64,000 bases of DNA from Athripsodes cinereus (GCA_947579605.1 OX388319.1:62001-126000); one strand, 5' to 3'; positions 43,744 through 55,247 are shown, numbered from the stretch's first letter. A program made the numbers and translations. The notes: a model not told the origin generated them from the sequence alone.

Positions 43744-46719
43744 ATGGACGATTTCTTGGCAGATGTGGACGATGCGTACAAGGTCAATGAGATTGCCTGC
43801 GATAACATACAGCAATGTAATCTTGCATTAGGGAGAAGTGTAAATAAATTTAATGTTCTATTGATGAATATCAGAAGCCTAAGAAAAAACTTTGATGAAT
43901 TTGTTGTACACCTTAGTAACATGACGATTTTACCTATGTGTGTAGTATTGACAGAAACATACAATTGCGACCTAATATATAATATACCGCACTATAATTG
44001 CTATGGCACTTCTAACAAAATAAATAAGAATAGTGGTGTTGTCGTATACATACATGAAAATTTTATGAATGTTAGTGTGAATGAAATTAATAACATAAAT
44101 TTTAGTAATTGCCTCCATGTGCAAATAACTCTTGATGACAAAGTAACATACCACCTATATGCCATTTACAGAACACATGAGTCAAATCCTTCTACATTTA
44201 TAGAAGATTTACGAGATATTTTAATGCATACAAAATATGCATTTACTATAGTGCTAGGTGACATTAATATAAATATCAATAACGATACTTCAAGCAACAT
44301 TAAAGAGGATTACTTAAATATGATGGCCGAATTAAACTTCAAATCATGTATAAATAGCAACACCAGAGAAATCGCCGGGCAACAGCCATCGTGTATCGAC
44401 CATATTTGGTGCAATACAAAGCACACTGAATGCTTAAAGAGCATAGTCTGGAAAACAAGTATCACTGATCACTATACTTGTATACTACAATGCACCCCAC
44501 CGATTGAAAAGTCACTTATAAATACTAAGAAGCAGGATGAAATGAAGAGAAAAATTATCAATTTTGGAGTTCTTAAAGACAAGATAAAATTGGAAACGTG
44601 GTCTTCTATCCTCTCCGAAAAAAATGTTGACATAGCGTCTTCTAATTTTGAAAATATATTGGAGTCTTACGTTGAAATTGCCTCCCGTGAAAATAGAATA
44701 AAGAGTAATAAAAATAAAAAATTGAAACCCTGGATAACTAACGGATTATTGAAATCGATTAGAGAAAAACAGAAGCTCTTTATATTAACAAAGAAAAATC
44801 CAAATAATGAGAAAGTATTAAAAGACTACAAAAATTATAGAAACAGACTAACGGAAACAATAAGGGAAGCAAAAAATAAGTACTTCAGTGATCGGATCGT
44901 TAAATCTCAAAATGATGCAGGAAAAACATGGAAAACTATAAACGAAGCGATGGGTAATGTGCGTAAAAAGACACATATCAAACAAATAAAGTACAATGAT
45001 AAGTATATCCAGGTATCTAAAGAACCAAAAACTGCAGCTAATATCATGAATGAATACTTTTCTAATGTGGGTAGGAATCTTGCAAATAATATAAATATCT
45101 GTGAAAACGATTTCGATGAACCACATGTACCAAGTGATACATATCCTTGTCTAAAGGAATACGAAGAAGTATCCCAAGGAGATGTTGAAAGAATAATAAT
45201 TGAATTGAAAACAGGATCAGCGCCAGGTTTTGATGAAATAGGAGCAAATCTATTAAAGTCCGTAATAAAATATATTAGTAAACCATTAACACATATCATC
45301 AACTTAAGTTTAAACCAGGGCATATTTCCTCAAAATTATAAAACAAGTATAATAACACCAATACATAAAGCCGGACCAGAGGATGACATAAATAATTACA
45401 GACCAATCTCTCTTATTTCTAACGTGGCCAAAGTTTTTGAAAAAATTATTAAGAAACAGCTAATGGATTATATTGTAAACAATAAGATTATTAATGAAAG
45501 ACAATATGGTTTTATGCCGAAACTTGGCACACAAGACGCAATCGCTAAGCTCACAACTGAAATATATAACGCCTTAGATAATGGAAGTAAATGTATTGGT
45601 ACTTTTATTGATTTACGAAAGGCATTCGATAGCATTTCACATTCGAGATTAGTAACAAAACTATCTCATATTGGAATAAAAAATAAAGCACTCACATTAA
45701 TGCAAAGCTACCTTGATAATAGAAAACAACACACAAAAATAAATAATGTAATTAGTAACTCAAATACCACTGAATTTGGTATACCGCAGGGAACTGTTCT
45801 TGGACCTGCTCTATTCATTGTATATTTAAACGACATCTTCACCCTGCCAGTAAAAAGTACTATAATATCATATGCAGATGATACAGTCCTGTTCACGAAA
45901 GGAAGAACATGGGACGAAGTTAATGACCGAGCTAACCACGACATTAATAAACTCAAAAAGTGGTTTGATCATAATCTTCTGTCACTAAATGCAGACAAAA
46001 CAGCATGCATCGCATTTACAATAAATCAGGCAATCACTCCAGGGGACATCAGCATGATCATACATTCGGATCCATGTGGAATTGACAATTGCAACGACAG
46101 TTGTAATAAAGTTAAACTTGTTAAATCAATTAAGTATCTAGGGATCACTATAGATCAAAATGTTAAATGGAAGGAACATATTGCATTAACAACTAAAAGA
46201 TTGAGAAAATTGATTTATGTCTTCTTGGATTTAAGAAACTTTCTGAATCTTGCGCAATTAAAAACAGTCTATTATGCGCTATTTCAATCAATCATTCAGT
46301 ATGGTATACTAGGATGGGGAGGTGCTTACCCAACAAATCTTTATCCTCTTGAAGTAACACAGAGACTTATTCTCAAAATATTTATGAAGAAGCCTAGAGA
46401 TTATTCAACGAGTAGACTCTTCTCGGAAATAAAAGTGCTGACACTAAAACAAATCTTTAGAAAATACGCGTTGCTACAAGTGGTGAAAGAACGAGAGTCG
46501 CAGACTACCTCCAGTACTGAAACCTCCAGGATTCTTAGGGCGATCAACTGTATACCAATTCCACTGTGCAACAAAGATATAGCCCAAAGACATTACACAT
46601 ACCTGGGTGTGAAATACTTCAATGATCTGCCCAGTGAAATGCGCGCTATCAAAGACTACGAGAAACTCAGGAAAGAGGTGGTGAAGCGCATCCTGTCACC
46701 GATGATGAGGTCCGAGTGA
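43744..46719 (+). CDS. LINE ORF2: endonuclease-reverse transcriptase, open throughout
   Basis: About 991 codons from ATG 43744 (MDDFLADVDD); the open frame extends further upstream over ORF1 but the later ATG fits the gene order. The apurinic-type endonuclease has MNIRSLRKNF, LTET, VLGDININI, SCIDHIW and SITDHY, covering all its acidic and His positions. The RT follows: KTGSAPGFDEIG, NYRPISLISNVAKVFEK, FIDLRKAFDSISH (motif A Asp present), FGIPQGTVLGPALF and the YADD catalytic motif near residue 710. A C-terminal region follows with YLGVKYFNDLPSEMR. No stops or frameshifts, so the protein could be functional. Type: Jockey superfamily (Jockey/CR1-like); the exact clade needs a tree. Confidence 0.92.
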   Translation: MDDFLADVDDAYKVNEIACDNIQQCNLALGRSVNKFNVLLMNIRSLRKNFDEFVVHLSNMTILPMCVVLTETYNCDLIYNIPHYNCYGTSNKINKNSGVVVYIHENFMNVSVNEINNINFSNCLHVQITLDDKVTYHLYAIYRTHESNPSTFIEDLRDILMHTKYAFTIVLGDINININNDTSSNIKEDYLNMMAELNFKSCINSNTREIAGQQPSCIDHIWCNTKHTECLKSIVWKTSITDHYTCILQCTPPIEKSLINTKKQDEMKRKIINFGVLKDKIKLETWSSILSEKNVDIASSNFENILESYVEIASRENRIKSNKNKKLKPWITNGLLKSIREKQKLFILTKKNPNNEKVLKDYKNYRNRLTETIREAKNKYFSDRIVKSQNDAGKTWKTINEAMGNVRKKTHIKQIKYNDKYIQVSKEPKTAANIMNEYFSNVGRNLANNINICENDFDEPHVPSDTYPCLKEYEEVSQGDVERIIIELKTGSAPGFDEIGANLLKSVIKYISKPLTHIINLSLNQGIFPQNYKTSIITPIHKAGPEDDINNYRPISLISNVAKVFEKIIKKQLMDYIVNNKIINERQYGFMPKLGTQDAIAKLTTEIYNALDNGSKCIGTFIDLRKAFDSISHSRLVTKLSHIGIKNKALTLMQSYLDNRKQHTKINNVISNSNTTEFGIPQGTVLGPALFIVYLNDIFTLPVKSTIISYADDTVLFTKGRTWDEVNDRANHDINKLKKWFDHNLLSLNADKTACIAFTINQAITPGDISMIIHSDPCGIDNCNDSCNKVKLVKSIKYLGITIDQNVKWKEHIALTTKRLRKLIYVFLDLRNFLNLAQLKTVYYALFQSIIQYGILGWGGAYPTNLYPLEVTQRLILKIFMKKPRDYSTSRLFSEIKVLTLKQIFRKYALLQVVKERESQTTSSTETSRILRAINCIPIPLCNKDIAQRHYTYLGVKYFNDLPSEMRAIKDYEKLRKEVVKRILSPMMRSE

Positions 46720-47063
46720 ATGAGTTGGTATGTCAGTGTTCAATGCATGTGTGTGCTTGTGCGCGCGTTATGCGCGTGTTGTAAGTGTATGTGTGTGAGG
46801 GTGTGTGTGTGTGTGTGAGGGTGTGCGCGCGCGTGTGTGTGAGGGTGAGGGTGTGTGTGTGTTTGTAAGGGTGCGTGAGTGTGTGTGTGCGTGTGTGTGA
46901 GAGAGAGACAGTGAATAAATGTATGTTTATATCTTCATCATGTTAACCCTCCTTTACACGAGACTTGTCTCTATAAGGAGGATGTTTAGATTTAAGTTTT
47001 ATCAAATAGTCTATGTATTGTAATGTCTGTATAATTATTGTTAAATAAAATAAATAAAAAAAA
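46720..47063 (+). repeat. LINE 3' UTR with GT-rich array and A-rich tail
   Basis: After the stop comes a GTGTGTGTG/GAGGGTGTG array (about 46745-46905), then ACACGAGACTTGTCTCTATA and a tail AAATAAAATAAATAAAAAAA ending near 47063. It completes the 3' end of the LINE above. No clear target duplication could be matched to the 5'-truncated left end. Confidence 0.75.
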
Positions 47064-47870
47064 TATAATACATAAACTGCTGAAACAGCCTTTACAAACA
47101 TAATAACAATAAAACAATGCACATCATAAGGATAAAGAAAACGATATGATGTATAGAAACTGTTCATATTAAATAATATTTTATTGTATTTCAATACAGC
47201 CGATACGTGTTATAATATTATATCTTTAAACTTTTGTTATAATTAGAACCTGTAACAGCCCCATAACGGTAACGGTACCTTATGAGTGAGGTGACAGTCT
47301 AGGCAGTCTAGGCGTACTCTAACATCTACATTCACAGATGACCGCACCCCTAAAGATCCACTGGGGAAAACTGTGGCTTGTTTGTACATATGTAAATGAA
47401 ACTAAAATCAATACATATATACGATAAGTATGTAATAATATTAATAAATAAATAGTGGTTAGTGTTTACTTTTATTATAATGTGTAGGTGGGTAGGTACC
47501 TACTAAACAATAAGTGAGAGTCACACCCCCCCCCTTCTAATACACCTACGTAGGTAGGTATATCGTCACACGAAACATTTAACAAAATATTAATTATATA
47601 AGTAGTAGCAGGGCGGGCGGAGCAATTACCATTTAATGCCGACCTAACTGCCAGCGCCTCTAATTAAACTTTGTAATTAACTCTTTATGCCTTATTTTTA
47701 TTTCTTTCCTGTGCAAACAACTGAAACACATTACAATGTATATATGTAGTATTTAGGTAGCTAGGTACATTTTATGTCTTTAAAAAACATAATATAATAT
47801 ATAGGTATCTACGTTACACACTATTGTGCGTTGGCGTGGTTTCTACACAAGCCCAAAACCCAGGATTTTT
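47064..47870. other. no gene seen; possible conserved non-coding patch
   Basis: Mostly AT-rich. A GC-rich patch at 47600-47690 is followed by TAATTAAAC and TAATTAACTC, sites that homeodomain proteins could bind. Function unknown. Confidence 0.35.
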
Positions 47871-47879
47871 AAATAATGA

Positions 47880-48190
47880 TAATAACAAAAATAAAGATAA
47901 TTTATAATTGGCGCCGTTTAATGATCCGTGACCACCTCAAGGGCGGCATGGCTTTTCTTGAAAACAGTGTTTTCAGCTTACTCCTGAACGTTGCAATGGG
48001 TTGGTTCTGTCTTAAATCCGCAGGTAATCGGTTCCAGGAAGTTGGCCCCGCAAAAGCTAAAGCTCCTATCTGCGAATTTGGAAGTGTTTTCCCTGTTGGA
48101 TTCTACAAGTTTGTTGACAGCGGCGGAAGCTGATCGCAGTGGTCGCCTTAGAGTTTCATCGAGGAAACAGTGCAGCAAACTACAAAAATG
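47880..48190 (-). pseudogene. LINE polymerase C-terminal fragment
   Basis: Minus strand, two overlapping frames: LHCFLDETLRRPLRSASAAV with NKLVESNRENTSKFADRSFS, then FWNRLPADLRQNQPIATFRS and KLKTLFSRKAMPP. The WNxLPxDLR....F.S.LK segment is the usual end of CR1/Jockey-like polymerases. One frameshift separates the halves. Confidence 0.7.
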
Positions 48191-48368
48191 CTGAGTTTTT
48201 TTCTGTTAAGTATATTTTGTTTACTCTCAGAGCACGCGGTATCTGTACTTACCGATATTGAAAAATGAACATGTATAACAATACATATATAGTAGGTACA
48301 TAGGTACGGTATCTTCCTTACTATGTTAGAATTCCCAAAAACCCAGATTATTGCAGTTTATTTATTAC
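48191..48368. other. no gene seen
   Basis: Short AT-rich spacer before the MITE. Confidence 0.4.
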
Positions 48369-48810
48369 TACACTGAGAAAAATACTCAAAACGAATCATT
48401 GGTACGTTACTATCAGATTAGGACCAGAGATCGTAAAAACGATTCATTGGTATAAATCTATAATATTAACAAATCATTGGTAAATTTATTTATTTATTTA
48501 TTTATTTATAACAATACATACGGCTTACGCCTTTAATACATAGTTATAAACAACAATTGTACAACACCACCATCGTATCAAATTAAAATCAAAACAAAAG
48601 CAAAATATACTGCATCACTTCAAATTATAAAAATAAAAATTAAACACATTGTGTCACATAAACCACATAATAAATTTACCAACAACTTGGTTGCAAAGAG
48701 TTAATATAATAGATTCGTACTAATGAATCGTTTGTACGATCTCTGGTCCTAATCTGATAGTACGTACCAATGATTCGTTGTGAAATTTCGTTAGTATTTT
48801 TCTCAGTGTA
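48369..48810. mobile_element. TA-flanked MITE with long inverted arms
   Basis: The element 48371-48808 begins CACTGAGAAAAATACT and ends with the inverse. The arms continue for about 100 bp (GAATCATTGGTACGT, CAGATTAGGACCAGAGATCG, AACGATTCATT) with a few differences and a short insertion in the right arm. TA flanks both ends. TIR, TA and lack of coding suit a Tc1/mariner-type MITE. It sits in the first TA of the repeat that starts TAGCTGACCC at 48809. A LINE tail is inserted between the arms. Confidence 0.8.
48484..48665 (-). repeat. LINE 3' end inserted in the MITE centre
   Basis: TTTATTTATTTATTTATTTA then AACAATACATACGGCTTACG. On the minus strand this is a diverged CATGTAAAAGG-family 3' end with its tail. 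Confidence 0.6.
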
Positions 48811-49250
48811 GCTGACCCAACGAACTTCGTACCGCCTAGCAATCAATGAATGATTAATATTATTATTAATCTTCTTACAACCTCCCGTAATTGTCCAAGT
48901 GTACAAGAATTAAATTCATTTATGTTGAACAATTAAATTTAATTCAGATTTGTTTATAAATTATCTGTTGCACATAATATAAAATGTAGGTACTAATTAA
49001 TTTTTTTAGGTAGATACCTATTCATTTTAAATTTATAAAAATTCTTTCCATGATTTCTTCTGTATTGAAATTTCAGAACCACAAATGTTAAATTGTATGG
49101 AAAACGATTTTGATTTGAAAATGTGTAGAAAAATATTCTATAAATAGGCCAACCTATGAAAAAACTTCATCCTTTATTTTGTATAATCTCCGTATTGTTT
49201 TGTTGAACACAACAACAAAAAAGACGTTGATATGGATAAAACATTTTTTT
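48809..49250 (+). repeat. second copy of the CTAGCTGACCC... dispersed repeat
   Basis: Starts TAGCTGACCCAACGAACTTC and carries GTTGAACAATTAAATTTAAT, then AAAATTCTTTCCATGATTTC in the same order as the copy at 16436-18000. Non-coding; the 3' part is lost. Confidence 0.65.
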
Positions 49251-49740
49251 TTTAATTTTCGTTAGAGCAACACGTGACAGCGGAACTGTCATGCAAACCT
49301 CATTTTCATACAAAAATACAATCTGAAATTCAGACTTTTCCGTTGGATTTTTCAATTTTTTTTGCCGTTCTCAAGTTATGGAGTGACATACATGGTCAAT
49401 CCATTTTTATTTATAAGAGAAGATGTAATAGTTGTGGATACATACCTACCTATATTAAAAGTAGGTACAATAGGTATATGTCATGTAGCAGTATGTTCGA
49501 ATAACAAATTTAGTAATGTAAACGAAGGAATGTTACATCTAGATGTCAGGTATTTATCAAAAGTATATATATGTATGTATATGTAGGTAGGTACCTAATT
49601 AATGAATGGTAATAAATAAATTTGACAGTTATGTAGTAGGTAATAACACATAATACAATACAATAGTTAACTGTAATCATCAATTAGTGGGAAGAAAACA
49701 ATGGCACGTGCTTAATCATCGGAATGACCTTGTGGCTAAT
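49251..49740. other. no gene seen
   Basis: A short repeat-like stretch with GCCGTTCTCAAGTTATGGAG at 49363, then TACC-type simple sequence. Confidence 0.4.
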
Positions 49741-49749
49741 CAGAAAATA

Positions 49750-49985
49750 TTTATTTAGATATTCACGGCCGAAGCCTTTTACATGTAAAATAATTTAGTA
49801 TACCTACATACAATACATGCATACAAAAAGTATTATTTTTTTAAAAAAAAAGACACAAAACAATTAATTTGATACAAAACAAGAGTACAATTAAATAATA
49901 CCTAGTACAACGTAACATAAGTAAAAAAAAATCAAAAGAAAATAATTCGGTCAAGAGAAAATAATTGAAATTATATAAATATAAA
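49750..49985 (-). repeat. LINE 3' UTR, CATGTAAAAGGCTTCGGCCG family
   Basis: ATATTCACGGCCGAAGCCTT with TTACATGTAAAA near 49760-49790. This is the reverse complement of the sequence at the right window edge, including the ACACAAAACAATTAATT part. Confidence 0.7.
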
Positions 49986-50191
49986 ATGTCAAACAGAAAA
50001 ACAAATGGTCAGTAGGTTAAAAATCGCAATTTGAGGTCAAATGGTTGTATATATATACAGCAATACAGCAAATTATAAAAACTATTTTATAAATAAGAAT
50101 TCGCAATGAATATATGGACACATCACATAATATTAAAAAACAATGAATATTACAGAATAAAAAACATAACAAGTAAACTAGAAACCTCGAA

Positions 50192-50248
50192 TACCCATTG
50201 TCAGTTTGTGCACATAAAAATATAATGTGCACAAACTGACAATGGGTA
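50192..50248. repeat. perfect 24-bp inverted repeat, 9-nt loop
   Basis: Arms 50192-50215 and 50225-50248 match exactly (TACCCATTGTCAGTTTGTGC plus ACAT). The loop is AAAAATATA. A transcript would form a strong stem-loop. The arm length is like a short foldback or a pre-miRNA stem, but no other support for either is visible. Confidence 0.8.
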
Positions 50249-50325
50249 GTAAAGCAAATATAATATATCTGCTTTACAATATTATATATAAATCGTATCT
50301 GTTCAATGTTCATGAGATTTGTAAA

Positions 50326-50347
50326 AAGAGAGAGAGAGAGAGAGAGA
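50326..50347. repeat. (GA)n microsatellite
   Basis: AGAGAGAGAGAGAGAGAGAG run. Confidence 0.85.
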
Positions 50348-50349
50348 CA

Positions 50350-52435
50350 TGTGAAATGTAAGAGAAGAGCCTCATCAATAAGAAACGGAGTGACAAGACA
50401 CCTTCAGAACACGGGTGTGACACATATCAGACAGCTAAGATGTCTGGACACATTTATTTATGTAGGTAGGTGGCTACCCACATTGTGATGGCTATTGTGT
50501 AGTGTATACTATGATAATAAAGTACCTATCTACCTAGATGATTTTACATAGATACATATACCTTCACATCACGCAGTATCACCTCCCTATGACACATCAC
50601 ATCACGTAGGTAAAGGCAACGCAACGCAAGACGTGAAACCCAACTGACCCGGATTACAGTCACAGAGCACACAACAGACTCACATAATATTATGTACATA
50701 GGTAGGTACCTACCTAGGTGAAATGAATGGCATTGTTTTTTATCGTCAGTTAATTTATTTATGATACCTACACGGCACCTACCTACTGACTAAGGTGAAA
50801 TGTGAAGTACACTATGTAAGTACATAGGTACACATAATGTATGTACGATTATATTGTATGTACCTTGTACTTGTGTGATAGTGTTAGCTGGAATATGTAC
50901 CTGCCTGTTCTCCCACCTGAATGTTATTGATACATAAATATATTATGTAAGTAAAGGGAGTTACTACTCAATATCAAATAAATCTATTCGGTAGCTATAT
51001 GTGTGTATGTGTGTAGCGCATCAAACATCTCCACTCAGAAGGAAACATTAAGATAACAATAAAGTATGAACATTCGCACCAAATCGCTATATGTATACAT
51101 ATATTAATACATCTATACGTGGAAGCGAATCACTGACACATATTATAAGTATATATAATTATATACATTTACCCATGTACAATATTAGGTGTATGGCTCA
51201 TTACTGAAGGTCATGAACTAATCAAATTAGATCGGATGATTGAATCTCAATTAATAGAGATCGTTGTGTGAATATTCACAACTCGTAGATACTACCTATA
51301 CATAGTGCATGCTCTATACCTGCCTGCCTATACATACAGAGACAATGACTTAGTTTACATTGTATCAACACCTACCTATACACGTTACATAATAGTATGC
51401 GACTCTATAATAATCTCCCACCGCCTGCGTCTATCCCATTGTGGAGTATCACGAGGGGAGAGCGCCGAGCACCAAACTTCAAGTGAAAGTTGAACCGCCA
51501 TTTCTGTTTCCAGAAACGGTGCTCATATAAAGCCAATTGACCGGCAAACGCTCGACACTGGCGGAAGAGAAGGCGAGGAGGATAAGAGGGGGAAGTCTCA
51601 ATAGCTAGAGGCTATAGAGATCCCTCACTGGAGGCTACGCGAGCCTTTCAATGCTCAGTGTGAGAGGGAGAGGGAGGGGGGGAGGAGGCCATTGAAAGTT
51701 CTGCGAATTTATTGGTATTGGGTAAGATTAAACTTTTGTATGCAAGCTCCGCTCCGCTTCGGGTTTAATTCCAGTCTTCTCTATTCAAATGATTCAAACC
51801 ATTCAACAAAACTAATCCAGATAATGCCGCGAAACGTTCAATTATTAATTAGGTACCTATCCACACGTACGTCTCTGTTTCTACCTAAATACATATAGGT
51901 CCTATTCATAATGTACCTATCTATTTATATACATACATATACATACATACATCACTATATACCTATAGGTATACTGCAATACTAGGCCTACAATAGGTGA
52001 CTATGGATGCCGGCCTGGGCCGAAAGGCCAAGAGTGAAAATAAACTAACATATCATTATTTATTAGAGGAGCCGTGTATTGATAAGCAATTTAATATTAT
52101 CGGGACAACACTACATACCTACCTACCTGCATGCACCTACCTAGGTATAATGTGTATGACACCATACCTACCACATTTACTTGTATAAAAGTTGAACACA
52201 ATCATAATTATTATAAAACACATGTTGTGGCTGCCCCATTTTTATCATCCACTAGATTCCTAACTTACAATATTATGATATCGTTAGGTATATGTAGTAG
52301 GTATTATCCTACACAACACTATATTATACTCGTATTAGCTGAGTGTGATGATGCATGAAAAGGAGGATATCATACGCTTCCCCCACCCCACCCTCCTTAC
52401 TTTACTTAGGTAAGTACATGAAAAATATTATCTAA
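50350..52435. other. no gene seen; GC-rich patch at 51420-51780
   Basis: TACC/TATG simple sequence surrounds a GC-richer, purine-rich stretch at about 51420-51780 that ends in AGGGAGAGGGAGGGGGGGAG. No frame there is convincing. It may be host-derived unique sequence. Confidence 0.4.
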
Positions 52436-52439
52436 TTTA

Positions 52440-52728
52440 TTGTTGAATAATTTATTTCAATAGTGTGACATAATATTTATTATTTTTTGTTTTTTCTTTT
52501 TAATATCTTGACTAGTGAATAAAATTTGTCTTTTAATGAATTTATTGTATTTGTATTTAAATTTTCATTTTTATTTTTTGACTTTAACTGGAGTAGGTAG
52601 GTACCTATGTTTTGTTTGTTTTTATATTTTTGTACATGTGTTGAATGATTGTGTGATGTTATGAAATTTATCTGTATACTTGTAAAGGCAATTGCCGTAT
52701 ATTGTGTTTAAATAAAATAAATAAATAA
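52440..52728 (+). repeat. LINE 3' UTR and tail
   Basis: T-rich 3' UTR-like sequence ends CAATTGCCGTATATTGTGTT and TAAATAAAATAAATAAATAA at 52728. Confidence 0.6.
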
Positions 52729-52934
52729 TATGCTACTATAAAAATATTTTGTTATGGAGAACAACTGAGGTAAAAATAACCAACAACATTAATAAATTAA
52801 CCAGCTGCAAACATAATTATTTAACTAGGTACGTAATATTATTAGGTATGTAACTATCTATAGGTAGAATTGCCTTCATCACTTTGGAAATTAAATTTAC
52901 CTACCTACATAAAAAATTAAATTTACCTATTTAC

Positions 52935-53345
52935 ATTGACTACCTGCTAACTATGTTTTATTACATTATTCCTATTTTTTATTGATTTCTTCTTGTTAAT
53001 ATGTCTTAAATTCATTGTTTATTGATCTCTGTCTATATTGATTATTTGTTTGTGATGTTAAACATTTTATAATTATATATTTTAATAATCTTATGTTGAA
53101 TTTCCCAATTTTGATGATTTAATGCTAGTTCTGTCTTTTATCAATTAATTTTTAAAAAGTTTTATTGAATGGTTTATACGTATTATATTTAGCATACTGT
53201 TTTTTTTATTGTGTATTGTCCTTTTTTCATGATTATTCTTTGTTGTCTAAATGTACTGTCTGTCATGCAATTTCTACAATTTTATTTTCTACATGTAAAA
53301 GGCTCACGCCGTATATTGTAATAATAAATAAATAAATAAATAAAA
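52935..53345 (+). repeat. LINE 3' UTR, CATGTAAAAGGCTCACGCCG family
   Basis: TG-rich, T-rich UTR ending ACATGTAAAAGGCTCACGCC at about 53293 and an AATAAATAAATAAATAAAT tail. It is immediately followed by a family 1 SINE. Confidence 0.7.
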
Positions 53346-53483
53346 GTTCGATCCCAGGTGCCGGCAAACTTCCCTTTCACGGCGCAAGCTTTTAGCTTAG
53401 TGTGAAAGGTGTATAAGGTTGTATTTGGGTTTATAACAAAACCCAGATATATCTTTTTAAAAAAAAAAAAAAGAAAAAAAAAA
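53346..53483 (+). mobile_element. tRNA-derived SINE family 1, 5'-truncated
   Basis: Starts within the B box (GTTCGATCCCAGGTGCCGGC) and runs through TTGTATTTGGGTTTATAACA to a long A-rich tail. It abuts the LINE tail directly. Confidence 0.75.
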
Positions 53484-53559
53484 ATCTATCAAAACAAAAT
53501 AATAAATAAATATCATCACATATCACTTGCGTATTAAATACCTACACTACATATAGGAT

Positions 53560-53645
53560 GTTAATGTCATCCTCTTAGTGCCAATATAAGTTAACATAAT
53601 AATTAGGACGCGTGGCATACCTCGTCGCTGAATGTCTCAATGTAA
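53560..53645 (-). repeat. degenerate fragment of the RTE-tailed SINE-like repeat
   Basis: CCTCTTAGTGCCAATATAAG and GGACGCGTGGCATACCTCGT match the family's middle with many changes. Confidence 0.4.
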
Positions 53646-53899
53646 CATTATCTGGTATATTTATTTATTATCAATATATACCTACGGCTCTCGTCTTTAC
53701 AACCATGCAAAATAAAAGAAAACACAATAAAAGCATATATGTACATATTATATATAGCAACAAAGAAATGTTGACATGGCTATTTTACTATGCAAGCAGT
53801 AGTACCTACATAAGTGCCCCTACCTATATATACATATATTATATACCTATATGTGGTGCCTACATACATACTGTATTATCTATCAGTCCGATATATTAT

Positions 53900-54301
53900 G
53901 TATGTACTAGTGATGTAACGAATATTCGTATTCGCATTCGCATATTTCAAAGTATTCGCATTCGCATTCGTATTCGCAAAAAAATATGCGAATGTTTTGC
54001 GAATATTATTTTGGTAATAAAGTATCGGTAATTCGGTAACAGTACCGGATACTTACCCGGTACATTGTAGAAAAAGGTAATGCAAGAAAATATTCTTTAA
54101 GAACCGAGGAGTTTTGAAATATTTTGAATTCCTATACCATTTTGAAAATTCGGCGACGGGGGGTAGAAATTTTAATGTTTGAGCAATTGTAGAAATTTTA
54201 AGCAAGTCAATATTCGCTATTCGCATTCGCGAATGTCTGCAACAAATATTCGCATTCGCGAATATCCAAAATCACACATTCGTTACATCACTAGTATGTA
54301 C
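53900..54301 (+). mobile_element. hAT-like non-autonomous element without LINE (copy C)
   Basis: The element 53908-54293 (386 bp) has the same terminal TAGTGATGTAACGAAT and its inverse, ATTCGC arrays inside each end, and an 8-bp duplication GTATGTAC on both sides (53900-53907, 54294-54301). It represents the simple form. Around 54025 it reads AATAAAGTATCGGTAATTCGG, the joined version of the two flanks that surround the LINE in copies A and B. A private stretch with GGCGACGGGGGGTAG lies near 54152. Confidence 0.9.
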
Positions 54302-55247
54302 CTATGTATGTATGTATATATAATTATATTTATAGGCAGGTACCCACCATGGGTTCACCCTCATACAGCACACTATTACACAGTTATATTACATATAATA
54401 ATAATATCAGCTGAACCTCTACGAACTTATCTCAAATGTTCAATTAATATTACACCCGATGAAATTCCAATAATACAAATAATAATTATTATTAATGTCT
54501 GTACAGATGTTTGTATTTATATCGGAATTAATTTAATACAATACATTCATATTAATGTAGGTACATTGTACATGGCTAAGCGTATTATAGTTATTATTAA
54601 ATGTAGGTACATACCTATGTACGTAATAATTGTTGATATTAAATTGTGTGATGGCAGGTAAATTCATTTTCACTTGTCGACTGAAACTTCCCTATCTATA
54701 ATAATATGTTTGTATGTACCTACCTTTAGTCTAATATCACTATATAGTGTTTGTTGTAATATAAGAATGGTGAGTGTCGTATTATTTATATCTACTTACC
54801 TAAATTAAATAATATACATATATATTACATAAGTAGCTGTCAATAAATTCGAAGACGATATCCGGGGCATACACTCAAAATCATCAAATGAGCTAAAATG
54901 GTGGCATCAACAGCTGACGATACATTTCCCTCTTCGTTCTAACTCATTTGATACAGAAATTGCTCAAAATTTTTTAATGTATTCCGTTACTTTCTGTGTA
55001 TCCATATTGAATGAATAAAACTTTAACTTTTTATACACACTATTTATTTTTCATTCTGAATAAATAAAAATAATTACTTATAGAAAAAAAAATAATAAGT
55101 GTGTGTAAAAAAGTTAAATTTTTTCAATTCATTGCCCATAATTTTTATTAGTAGATCTCATCTTTTGTAGGGTAGGAATCGAAAACATTAATAAAAAAAT
55201 AATGTCATGAACCTTAAGACTAAGTACTTTTAGAAAACACTTATATA
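54302..55247. other. no gene seen
   Basis: AT-rich DNA with TACC/AATAAT simple sequence. Partly repeated AAAAAGTTAAA(A/T)TTTT segments lie near 55020-55130. No frame supported. Confidence 0.45.

Noticed and set aside
46745..46905. GT-rich array as a separate element
   Set aside because: It lies inside the 3' UTR of the LINE that ends near 47063 and is simple sequence.
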